Positions 1 to 7,369 of a stretch of DNA of 64,000 nucleotides are shown here, piece after piece. The notes under the pieces are model-generated. The model was given only the letters and a program-made list of their open reading frames with translations. It ran no database searches and was not told the DNA's origin. Made by a program: the position numbers and the translations under genes. Source of the stretch: Myxococcaceae bacterium (GTDB lineage: Bacteria > Myxococcota > Myxococcia > Myxococcales > Myxococcaceae); the NCBI GenBank assembly GCA_019686135.1, contig JADGHL010000003.1:1-64000 (forward strand), read 5' to 3'. Each line of letters opens with the position of its first letter. Positions within the stretch are counted from its first letter, which is position 1.

Positions 1-116
1 GCCGGCGCCCCCCCCCAAAAACGCGCGGCCGCCCGCGCTTCCCTTGAGCGCGAGAGCGGCCGCTGGGCCGACCATCGGCCCAGCGAGCCCGGCGGGGGGA
101 TGTTCACCGGGCTCGC
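1..116. repeat. Two overlapping inverted repeats (hairpins) past the response-regulator gene
   Basis: Bases 61-71 and 75-85 form a perfect 11-bp stem with a 3-base loop. Bases 83-92 and 107-116 form a perfect 10-bp stem with a 14-base loop. The two hairpins share bases 83-85, so both cannot form fully at once. They lie just beyond the 3' end of the minus-strand response regulator (stop near 138), so a transcription-termination or mRNA 3'-end role is plausible, although no T-run follows on the minus strand. A run of nine C then five A sits at 8-21. No gene is seen in this stretch. Confidence 0.55.
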
Positions 117-137
117 GTGTTCCTGAAGGATGCGTCG

Positions 138-557
138 CTACGCTGCCGAGGAGGCGGGGGCGATCGCCTCGCGCGCCATCCGGGCGATGCGGGTCATGAA
201 GGTTGGATCGAGCGGCTTGGTCATGTAGTCGTCGGCGCCCAGCTCGAGGCAGACGCGCCGGGTGAACTGGTCCTCGATGCCCGAGAGCATCACCACGCGG
301 CAGTTGCGTGTCGCCGGGTCCTTCTTCAGGCGGGCGAGCAGGTCGCGGCCGTCGATCGGCTGGTTCACGTCGAGGATGATGACCGCCGGCTGGTGCCTGC
401 GGGCGAGCTCCTCGACGTGCTCGCTGGTGACGTCGCTGATGAAAGAGAGCCCATGCCGCCGCGCCTCACGGGCGAGCGCCGAGACCACCAGCGGTTCGTC
501 ATCGGCGATCAGGACAGTGGGGGAGGGGGCAGCAGGGGAAGGAGCAGGAACATTCAC
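138..557 (-). CDS. Single-domain response regulator (CheY-like receiver)
   Basis: The 139-residue protein is essentially one receiver domain with no output domain. It shows the acidic pair D19-D20, the phospho-acceptor D63 (IILDVNQP), a switch Ser near 92 and the conserved Lys 114 (TKPLD). A Pro/Ala-rich N-terminal tail of about 13 residues precedes the domain. Such stand-alone receivers relay phosphate from histidine kinases to partner proteins; no kinase gene is adjacent, so the partner is unknown. An 18-bp perfect palindrome lies about 75 bp upstream, and two strong hairpins lie beyond the stop. Confidence 0.9.
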   Translation of the reverse strand: MNVPAPSPAAPSPTVLIADDEPLVVSALAREARRHGLSFISDVTSEHVEELARRHQPAVIILDVNQPIDGRDLLARLKKDPATRNCRVVMLSGIEDQFTRRVCLELGADDYMTKPLDPTFMTRIARMAREAIAPASSAA

Positions 558-631
558 GGTTCACCTCGTGGTCCCCCCGAACAAAGCAATGCGCGATCCA
601 AGCGCAGATCGCGGATTTTGCTAGCGGAGAT

Positions 632-649
632 TGACCCTCGGGAGGGTCA
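632..649. promoter_or_regulatory. 18-bp palindrome, candidate operator
   Basis: The sequence TGACCCTCGGGAGGGTCA consists of perfect 8-bp arms around GG. It lies in the gap upstream of the minus-strand response regulator (start 557) and before tRNA-Pro. The symmetry and position fit a dimeric regulator site. A short terminator stem is an alternative, but no T-run follows. The regulator is unknown. Confidence 0.35.
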
Positions 650-784
650 GGGATCGCCGGCGGGGTGCGTCGGGACCTGGGCAGCAGCTCCGAAGTCGCT
701 GCCGATCCGGCGTTGACTCCCCCTGGGGCGTCGATTAAAGGTCCGCGCGCCTCGACAGCACCGAAGAGGCAGCAGCAGACACAT

Positions 785-858
785 CGGGGAGTGGCTCAGC
801 CTGGTAGAGCACTTGGTTCGGGACCAAGGGGTCGCAGGTTCAAATCCTGTCTCCCCGA
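785..858 (+). tRNA. tRNA-Pro (anticodon CGG)
   Basis: A complete cloverleaf can be drawn. The acceptor stem CGGGGAG (785-791) pairs with CTCCCCG (851-857). The D stem is GCTC/GAGC and the anticodon stem CTTGG/CCAAG encloses loop TTCGGGA, giving anticodon CGG. The T arm contains GGTTCAAAT. The discriminator base is A at 858 and CCA is not encoded. It reads codon CCG, expected to be common in this GC-rich genome. A strong hairpin terminator follows immediately. Confidence 0.96.
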
Positions 859-865
859 CACGATG

Positions 866-918
866 AAGGCCGCTCGGTTCAGAGGCTTACCCTTCTGAAC
901 CGGGCGGCTTTCGTCGTC
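866..918 (+). terminator. Rho-independent terminator of tRNA-Pro
   Basis: The arm at 869-882 pairs with 895-908 over 14 bp with one G-T wobble, and A-T/G-T pairs extend it outward to about 866/911. The stem is followed by TTTCGTCGTCT. It begins 7 bases after the tRNA 3' end and is the clearest intrinsic terminator in the window. Confidence 0.8.
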
Positions 919-952
919 TGCGGGCTGGAACGACCCTCTCCACTGACTCTGG

Positions 953-1219
953 GTGCGTACTGGCACCAGCGTCAGGGGGACTATCCGCGCCATCAGTTCA
1001 AGACGCCGTTCGGAACACGCAGAGCTGCGGATGCAGTCGAAGATCCTCGACGAGCGCGCTTCGAGGCACATTCCCGTCGCCCGCGACGAGGTGCTCCAGT
1101 ACATCGACGGTGAGCTGCGGAACCGAAACGCCGAATGGGAAGCCGTGCTTGGGCTGCATGGATCGGAGCAGGGCAAGTGGGGACGGGCGCTAAAGGAGTG
1201 GCGCAATCGGGCTCGCTGA
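953..1219 (+). CDS. Doubtful small ORF, possible remnant (unrecognised)
   Basis: This 88-codon ORF with a GTG start occupies the roughly 460-bp gap between the tRNA terminator and the cytochrome c gene. Its C-terminal half (from about residue 30) looks protein-like, with mixed charged and hydrophobic residues and a Trp-containing tail; the N-terminal 25 residues look like random GC-rich translation. No family was recognised. It could be the tail of a lost gene next to the tRNA or chance coding. Nothing else is seen in 920-1382. Confidence 0.2.
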   Translation: MRTGTSVRGTIRAISSRRRSEHAELRMQSKILDERASRHIPVARDEVLQYIDGELRNRNAEWEAVLGLHGSEQGKWGRALKEWRNRAR

Positions 1220-1382
1220 ATAGCCTCGCCTGAAGCTCGAGGTGCATGTAGCCCGGCGGAAGTCGGGTTCGCGTAGAGCCCTGAGCTGGTCCTCGATCCG
1301 CCCCGTCTTCGATCCGGTCCGAGTGTCACGCTTCGCCCGCTCACACCACTCCCGTCTCCGGAGCACTTTCGGAGGGATTTCG

Positions 1383-2612
1383 GTGAAGCGGATCGCGGAG
1401 GTGTCGCTGTGGGTGTTCGGCGGGCTGTTGACGCTCGTGCTCGGGTTCATCGGCTACGTCGAGTGGCGGTGGGTGACGCCGTACGACGCGCCGTATCCGG
1501 CCGTGAAGGCCGACATGTCCCCGGAGGCGATGGCGCGCGGCCGTGCGCTCTTCGAGGTGAAGTGCCTGATTTGCCACCGCGCCGAAGGTTCGCCCACTGC
1601 GTCCGGGAAGCCGCTCGCCGACGTGCCGAAGGAGCTCGGCACCATCTACAGCGCGAACCTCACCCGCGACGAACGCGCAGGCATCGGGAAGCTCACCGAT
1701 GAAGAGATCGCCCGCGCGGTGCGGTTCGGCGTGACGCATGACGGCCGGCGTTCCGTGATGGGCTGGGGCCTGTCCGACGAGGATCTCGCCGCGGTGATCG
1801 GATACCTCCGCAGCGACGATCCGCTCTTCGCCGGGGATCCGAAGCCCATGCCGAAGACCGAGCTCACGCTCCTCGGCAAGGCGATCGTCGCCTCCGTCTA
1901 CGGTGCGCCGCCGGCGTTTCCGGCCACCGAGCTGAAGGCGCCTTTGCAGTCGGACCTCGTCGCCCGCGGAAGCTATCTCGCGCGCGAGGTCTACGACTGC
2001 GCCGAGTGCCACACCGAAGGCTTCGGCCGCGCGAAGTACGACGCCGACCGCTCGTACGCCGGCGGCCAGAAGCTGGTCCAGGCCAACGGTGAGGCGATCT
2101 TCACCGCCAACCTGACCTTCCACGAGACGGGCCTTGCCGGCTGGTCGCGCGAGGACTTCGGTCGCGCGCTCACGCTCGGGCTCGCAGCCGACGGGACTCC
2201 GCTCCGCGCGCCGATGCCGAAGTTCCGCACTGCGTCCGAAGCCGACCTCGACGCGCTCTACGCGTTCTTCCGGTCGCTGCCCCCACGGCCCGCGCACGGC
2301 GCCGCCGCCCGTCGCACGCCGCATCCGCCGAAGCGTCCCGCGGAGGCCCCCGCCGGTCGCGCGCCGAAGGACCTCTTTGTCTCGCTCGGCTGCATCGGCT
2401 GCCACGGCCCGGGCGCGCCGCAGCACCAGGCGATCCTCGACGCGCGCGGAAAGCCGCCCGAACGGCTCGCCGCGTGGATCCGCCACCCGGAGCAGTTCAA
2501 GCCGGGCACGCAGATGCCCACGTTCGCGCCGCTGCTCACCGAGGCCGAAGCGCTGGAGCTGGGCCGCTGGGTCAGCGAGGGCAACGTCCCCGCGCCGATC
2601 GGCAGGAGGTGA
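1383..2612 (+). CDS. Membrane-anchored triheme cytochrome c
   Basis: With a GTG start at 1383, preceded by GGAGGG at a good distance, the protein has 409 residues. One N-terminal membrane segment (about residues 7-25) anchors a periplasmic part with three CxxCH heme sites: CLICH (61-65), CAECH (206-210) and CIGCH (337-341). An Ala/Pro-rich linker (about 303-330) joins the third cytochrome domain to the first two. It probably carries electrons in the periplasm between a dehydrogenase or quinol oxidase and a terminal acceptor; the partner is not evident. The open frame runs upstream to 1242, but that part is low-complexity, so the later start is preferred. A sigma-factor gene follows. Confidence 0.88.
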   Translation: MKRIAEVSLWVFGGLLTLVLGFIGYVEWRWVTPYDAPYPAVKADMSPEAMARGRALFEVKCLICHRAEGSPTASGKPLADVPKELGTIYSANLTRDERAGIGKLTDEEIARAVRFGVTHDGRRSVMGWGLSDEDLAAVIGYLRSDDPLFAGDPKPMPKTELTLLGKAIVASVYGAPPAFPATELKAPLQSDLVARGSYLAREVYDCAECHTEGFGRAKYDADRSYAGGQKLVQANGEAIFTANLTFHETGLAGWSREDFGRALTLGLAADGTPLRAPMPKFRTASEADLDALYAFFRSLPPRPAHGAAARRTPHPPKRPAEAPAGRAPKDLFVSLGCIGCHGPGAPQHQAILDARGKPPERLAAWIRHPEQFKPGTQMPTFAPLLTEAEALELGRWVSEGNVPAPIGRR

Positions 2613-2651
2613 CCTCTGTATCCCGGGCGCGCATCCGACGGCGGACAGGCT

Positions 2652-3254
2652 ATGGTCCGCCGAATGTCTCAGGCTCCGGCCACCGCGCGCGGCGCGTCCT
2701 CCCAGGATGACCTCGCTCAGCTGCTCGCGCGCGCCGGTGCGGGCGACCGCGCCGCCGAGCGTGCAGTGCTGCAGCGGCTTTCTCCAGCGATCCGCGTCTT
2801 CGCCGCCCGCCGCCTGCGCGGCGCCGATGCGGAGGACTTCGTCCAGGATGCGACGCTGCTCTTGATCGCCGCGCTGCGCGAACGCCGCGTCTCGGACCCG
2901 GCGGCGATCGGCTCCTTCGCGCTGGGGATCTGCCGCAACCTCGCGCGCGAACGGGCGCGCGCCGCCGAACGCCGCGCGGAGCTCTGGGAGCGCTTCGGCC
3001 CGCGCGACGAAGATGCGGACCCCGGCCCCGGTCTGGCGTCCGGGTTCCGGCGCGTGGTGCTGGAGGACTGCTTCGCCATGCTCACCGAGCGCGCGCGCAC
3101 GCTCATCCGCCGCGCCTACGTCGACGGCGAGTCGAACACCGAGATCGCCCGGGCGATGTCCCTCACCGAGGGCAACGTCCGCGTCATCCGGCACCGCGCG
3201 CTCCAGCAGCTGCGCGGGTGTCTGGAGAAGCCCCTGCCGTGGAGCGACGCATGA
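2652..3254 (+). CDS. RNA polymerase sigma factor, ECF/sigma-70 family
   Basis: The product is about 200 residues. Sigma region 2 is seen around residues 45-90 (AEDFVQDATL, with RNL after it). Region 4, a helix-turn-helix, lies at about 140-190 (LTERARTLIRRAYVDG, then EIARAMSLTEGNVR). The start may be ATG 2652 or ATG 2664; neither has a clear ribosome site. The stop overlaps the next gene's ATG in an ATGA arrangement (3251-3254), so the two are translationally coupled, as is common for sigma/anti-sigma pairs. It may control the pair and nearby envelope genes, which is inference. Confidence 0.85.
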   Translation: MVRRMSQAPATARGASSQDDLAQLLARAGAGDRAAERAVLQRLSPAIRVFAARRLRGADAEDFVQDATLLLIAALRERRVSDPAAIGSFALGICRNLARERARAAERRAELWERFGPRDEDADPGPGLASGFRRVVLEDCFAMLTERARTLIRRAYVDGESNTEIARAMSLTEGNVRVIRHRALQQLRGCLEKPLPWSDA

Positions 3255-3802
3255 GCGCGACCAGCCTGGAACAACTGGACGATTACGTCTCCCGCGCGAT
3301 GAGCGACGCGGACGCGGAAGCGTTCGAGGAGGCATTGTTCGACGCCGCCGCCACCGGCGACGCGCCCGAGCTCCGCTTCGTCGATGCGCTCCGGCGCGGC
3401 CTCGGGGATCTCGCCCGGCGCGGGACGATCCACATCACTCTGCTCCTGAGCGAAGCGGAACAGTTCCAGCGCACCTCGCCGATGCGCGTGCGGATGGTGG
3501 ATCTCGATGACTACCAGGGCGATCCATTCGACGACGTGGCGGCGATCGACATCGGGCTCGTCCGCTACAACGTCCCGCTCGAGGGCGTGAAGCGGGTGGA
3601 CGTCGAGTTCGGCACCGAGCGGACGCCGACGCTCTACACCATCCCCGAGGTCCGCTTCGACGCCGCCAACAACTGCGTGGTGATGTGCTGCGAAGCCGAG
3701 CTGATGATGGCGACGCTCCGGGCCAACGCCATCGTGCGGCTGTTCGCCGTGGACGGCGACGAGCGGCGGCTGTTGCGCGAATTCCGCCCAGCGGCGCCGT
3801 AA
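3251..3802 (+). CDS. Hypothetical protein coupled to the sigma factor (possible anti-sigma)
   Basis: The protein has 183 residues and begins at the ATG overlapping the sigma-factor stop. The N-terminal 50 residues (EQLDDYVSRAMSDADAEAF) resemble the acidic helical start of many anti-sigma factors. No CxxC/HxxxC zinc motif of the classical ZAS type and no membrane segment are present, and the rest looks like a soluble beta-rich domain. The coupling suggests that it binds and controls the sigma factor. No family was recognised with certainty. Confidence 0.6.
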   Translation: MSATSLEQLDDYVSRAMSDADAEAFEEALFDAAATGDAPELRFVDALRRGLGDLARRGTIHITLLLSEAEQFQRTSPMRVRMVDLDDYQGDPFDDVAAIDIGLVRYNVPLEGVKRVDVEFGTERTPTLYTIPEVRFDAANNCVVMCCEAELMMATLRANAIVRLFAVDGDERRLLREFRPAAP

Positions 3803-3871
3803 CGGAAAACACCGTCGCGCCACTCCGACCTTCGAGAGCGCATCCCGCGCTCGTTGCGAAAGGAGTTGGCG

Positions 3872-4801
3872 ATGAATGGACGTGTCTGGCTGGTGATCGG
3901 CTCCACCGGGCGGGTGGGGCGCGAAGTCGTTCGGGAGCTCTCGCGGCGCGGTGAGAAGGTGCGTGTGCTGGTCCGCAGTCCGGAGCGCGCAGCGGCGTTC
4001 CCGCCGGAGGTGGAGCGCGTCCGGGGCGACCTCGCGGATGTCTCGACGATCGTCTAGGCGATGCGCGGCGCGGAAGGCGCGTTCTTCCTCAACCCCCACG
4101 TGAAGGACGATCGCCGGTACGGGATGAACGTGATCGAAGCCGCGGAGCAGGTCGGTCTGTCGCGGCTGGTCTACGTGAGCGCCTATCAGCCATACGCGAA
4201 CACGCCGGTGCTCGGCGCGGTGCTCCGGACGCTGCTGACCTGGATGGCGCCGCGCTACGCCGGAAAGTTGGACGTGTCCCGGAGGCTGATGCGGTCGACA
4301 GTGCCGCACGTGGAGCTGATGCCGACGAACTTCTTCCAGAACGACGAGACCGTGCGGGAGGAGATCCGCTCCGGGACGTTGTTGTGGCCGGTGGGGCGCA
4401 AGCCGGTGAACCGCGTCGACGTGCGCGACATCGCGGCGGCCGCGGCGAACGCGCTCACCGACACGACGATCCCCTCGGGGCGATACCCGCTGGTCGGCGC
4501 AGAGGATCTCACCGGCGACGACTGCGCGCGGATCTGGTCGGCGGCGCTCGGCCGCGAGGTCCGCCATGAGGCCGAGGACGTCGCCGCCTGGTGCGCGGCC
4601 GCGGAGCGCGCCGGCGAGCCGCGGTTCACCATCGACGACTACCAGATCTCGTTCGGGCTGATGCGCCGCTTCGGCACCCCCAGCACGAAGGACGACGTGG
4701 CGCGCACCCGGCGGATCCTCGGGCGCGCGCCCAGGCTGTACGTCGAGTACGTCGCGTACCTCAGCCAACGTCGCCCGGGTGGGCTGGGGATCGCCGCCTG
4801 A
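3872..4801 (+). pseudogene. NmrA/NAD(P)-binding protein interrupted by one in-frame TAG
   Basis: The ATG at 3872 has a good ribosome site (AAAGGAG). The first part has the Rossmann motif GSTGRVG near residue 8 and the RVLVRSPERAAAF segment typical of NmrA/SDR-a5 proteins. The frame is then cut at codon 62 by TAG (4055-4057) and resumes in the same frame (MRGAEGAFFLNPH onward) to 4801. Read through, it would be a full-length protein of about 309 residues. A GAG-to-TAG substitution would explain it. It may be a recent pseudogene, a sequence error or a readthrough case. Confidence 0.8.
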
Positions 4802-4915
4802 CCGGAGCCGAGGTGCGAAGTCTTCGAAGGCGCGAGCTGCGCGCGCTGGGCGCTCCGGCGCGCGAGCGTGTTCATCGTGGGAGCGGAGATCGCGCTCGAA
4901 GTCGGCATGCACGGG

Positions 4916-5281
4916 TTACCGCCAAACTTCTACGTATCGGATGAGCGCGCGCTGCTTGGGCAATCTCCACCCCAATCCTCCCATCGCCAACGCCCAGGCG
5001 ACGAACGCCACCCAGACGCCCACCTCTGGAATCACCTTCAGGAACTCCAACCCGGTCACCTTCGCCAGCCTCAGCGTGCAGACCGTGTACATGCCCAGCG
5101 GGAAGACCATCCCCCAGTACTGGGCCTCGTAGGTCAGGGGGAATCTTCGCACCACGTGCCGCCAGACTCCGAGCAGCACCAGCAGTGGAATCCACCAGGT
5201 GGCGCTGGCCCAGAAGAACAGAGTGAACCCGGTCAGAAAGGGCCGCAGGTCGCGGAGGAAGCTCCAGCTCTCTGCCTCCAA
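4916..5281 (-). pseudogene. C-terminal fragment of a TDT-family (TehA-like) transporter
   Basis: About 120 residues of a membrane protein remain, with roughly four hydrophobic segments. The phrases [27 protein letters not shown] and [19 protein letters not shown] match the C-terminal third of tellurite-resistance/dicarboxylate (TDT) family exporters, which normally have about ten segments and over 300 residues. An in-frame TGA lies just before the first TTG/CTG codons, and the N-terminal two-thirds are absent. A fragment of another gene on the opposite strand abuts it at about 5283, suggesting a deletion joint. Confidence 0.7.
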
Positions 5282-5282
5282 C

Positions 5283-5696
5283 AGCAGTCAAGGGGCTGAA
5301 CCCGCAGATCAAGAACATCAACCCGCGGAGCCGAACCGCCGCTGGGCGGATGATCCGAGCCAGGCCACCAAGCCCGTCGGACGCCTCGTCGGCAACGAGA
5401 CCTACCACTACAAGAAGAGCTTCAAGAGCAGCTACGGCGGCAACATCCTCGCGCCGGATCTGCGTTACGGGAACCCGACGGTCCGCCGCGACGCCAACCG
5501 CGACCACCGCATCGACTCGAAGGACAAGGTCTACAGGGGCGATTGGGGCGGGCAGGGCTACTACTTCCACCGCGGCGCCTCCAACGACACGTACTCCGCC
5601 GGCTGCCAGACGATGGACCAGGGCCGCTTCAACAGCTTCTGGGCCGCGCTCGGCGGGCAGTCGGAGTTCCGCTACGTGCTCGCCAACGTGGGCTGA
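5283..5696 (+). pseudogene. Remnant of an exported/lysin-like protein (C-terminus)
   Basis: The reading frame from about 5330 to the stop at 5696 gives a well-formed C-terminal domain (NETYHYKKSF, then YYFHRGASND, SAGCQTM and a final FRYVLANV). The first 45 bases read sensibly ([13 protein letters not shown]) only in another frame, so a frameshift lies near 5325. The 'HRG...SAGCQ' pattern recalls phage-lysin or L,D-peptidase-like C-terminal domains, and DANRDHRID is a possible calcium-binding loop. No start or N-terminus remains. The family call is tentative. Confidence 0.45.
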
Positions 5697-5713
5697 CGCC
5701 GCCTTTCAGTGCC

Positions 5714-6670
5714 TCAGTGGAGTCGCACCGCCAGCTTGCCCACGTGGTGCTTCTCCACGTCGCGGTGCGCCTGGCGGATCTCCTCGAGCCGGTACACGTG
5801 CCCGAGCTCGATGTGGAACGGCGCATCGCCGATCCAGTGGTTGAGGCGGTCGAACTTCTCCGCGCTCGGCAATCCGTCGTAGGCGATGCCCTTCACGCCC
5901 CGCGGCGGGTGGGGCACGGGCTCCACGCCGTTCGGCCACGCCACGCGTCCGCCCCGCTTGATGGTCTTGAGCGCCGAGGGCAGATCCTTCGGGCTGGCGA
6001 GCACCAGCGCCGCGTCCAGCCCCTCGGGCGCGAACGTGCGCGCGGTCTTCGCCACGTCCTCGTGGCGGCCGTCGACCACTTCGTCCGCGCCGAGCCGCCT
6101 CGCCAGGGCCACGCCGTCCGGACCGGACGCGACCGCCAGCACCCGCGCCCCCATCCGCTTCGCGAGCTGCACGGCGATGTGGCCGATCCCGCCGCTCGCG
6201 CCGAAGATCATCAGGGTCTGCCCGGGCTGGAGCCGAAGCTGGTCCTCCAGGCCGATCAACGCGGTGATGCCGTCGGCCCCCAGCGCTCCAGCTTCGTGCA
6301 CGTCGAGCCGCGGGGGGATCTTCGCGGCTTCGTCTTCGTGCACTTTCACGTATTCGGCCTGGAAGCCGCCGGCCATGGTGTAGCCGTACGCGCGATCGCC
6401 CACCTTGAAGCGCCGCACGTTCGGCCCCACCGCCACCACGGTGCCGGCGCCGTCGTTGCCGAGCACGTACGGGAACCGTGCGCTCCCATCATCGAGCTCA
6501 CCGGCGCGCACCTCCGGGTCCCAGACTCCGACGCCGGCGGTGTCGACCTGGATCAGGATCTCGCCCTCGCCAGGTTGGGGGATCGGCAGGGTCTCGACGT
6601 GCAGGACTTCGGGGCCACCGAATTGATCGACGGCCACGGCTTTCATCGCACTAGGAAGAACGGGGTTCAT
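5714..6670 (-). CDS. Quinone-oxidoreductase-like MDR family dehydrogenase (NADPH)
   Basis: Starting at ATG 6670 the protein has 318 residues (310 if the ATG at 6646, MKAVAVDQFGG, is used, which fits the family better). It has the GroES-like N-terminal domain of medium-chain dehydrogenases/reductases (PGEGEILIQVDTAGVG, LGNDGAGTVVAVG) and a nucleotide-binding GASGGIGHIAVQLAKRMGA motif. No structural or catalytic zinc cysteines are present, so it belongs to the zinc-free quinone oxidoreductase type. It probably reduces quinones or activated double bonds with NADPH. It stands alone between two gene remnants. Confidence 0.87.
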   Translation of the reverse strand: MNPVLPSAMKAVAVDQFGGPEVLHVETLPIPQPGEGEILIQVDTAGVGVWDPEVRAGELDDGSARFPYVLGNDGAGTVVAVGPNVRRFKVGDRAYGYTMAGGFQAEYVKVHEDEAAKIPPRLDVHEAGALGADGITALIGLEDQLRLQPGQTLMIFGASGGIGHIAVQLAKRMGARVLAVASGPDGVALARRLGADEVVDGRHEDVAKTARTFAPEGLDAALVLASPKDLPSALKTIKRGGRVAWPNGVEPVPHPPRGVKGIAYDGLPSAEKFDRLNHWIGDAPFHIELGHVYRLEEIRQAHRDVEKHHVGKLAVRLH

Positions 6671-6916
6671 GCCGTGAGGTTGCGCACCCCGAGCGGGAGA
6701 GGCACTGCGGCCGAGGCGCGGCCGGGCGTTGGTTGTGGAGCAGGCGACCGCTGGCCCGGGCGTGGGAGGCGCCTTGCGGGCCGTCGTGCGATCTCGGCCA
6801 TCCGGACGGAAGAGTGGAGCAGGGCGGCGTGCGCTGGCGTTGCTGCGTCCTGTGAGAGCGAATTCGCGGCCGCTCCCCTGGTCCGGGCGCCGGGATCGTG
6901 TCCCGCCAGGGAACAC

Positions 6917-7318
6917 CTACGCGACCGCCGGAACGGTGTCCGGTGCCATCGGGCGATCGGCTCCGCCGCTCATGAGCCGCACGATCTCCGCGCGATCGAC
7001 CTCCGACGGGAGCTCCCATCCGGGCTCGTAGCCGAACAGCAGCGCGGCGGGCCTGCCGCGGAAGCGGTCGTCGATGATCTCCAGGTGATCGAGTGTCACC
7101 TGCGCCGGGTGCACCTTGCCGCACCTGTGCGCCAGGTCCATCAGCTCTTTGGGCAGGGTGATCACATCGTTCGCCAGGCGCGTGGACTTGAGGGCCGGAT
7201 CGAGGCCGCGCATGAGCCAGCGGCTCTGGGTGGCGACGCCGGTGGGGCAGCGGCCCGTGTGGCAGCGCTGCGCCTGGATGCAGCCGACCCCAAACGGCAG
7301 CCGCCCCCGCCGCGCCAT
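6917..7318 (-). pseudogene. C-terminal fragment of a glutamate-synthase-family FMN protein
   Basis: The 133 codons contain GCIQAQRCHTGRCPTGVATQ, the iron-sulfur cysteine region of glutamate synthase large-subunit-like FMN proteins, and a C-terminal tail of the usual type (LANDVITLPKELMDLA, LFGYEPGW). The FMN-binding barrel (about 350-400 residues) is missing. An in-frame TAG lies directly before the first ATG, and the cyclase gene starts 52 bp further on. It is most simply a 5'-deleted pseudogene. Confidence 0.72.
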
Positions 7319-7369
7319 CTAGAAGGTTCGGCCCTCGACCCGCTGCACCCTTCCGGATACACCTTCCAC

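Noticed and set aside
665-1344. ORFs on both strands across the tRNA (for example one ending QDLNLRPLGPEPSALPG on the minus strand)
   Set aside because: These peptides are the direct translation of the tRNA-Pro gene and its complement, a well-known annotation artefact.
859-1382. Integrated element at the tRNA-Pro 3' end
   Set aside because: No integrase gene was seen and I noticed no second copy of the tRNA 3' end in the window; the terminator directly follows the tRNA.
5543-7369. A 1225-codon plus-strand frame leading into the cyclase
   Set aside because: Only the part from ATG 7370 reads as protein; upstream it crosses the MDR gene antisense and shows no protein-like sequence.
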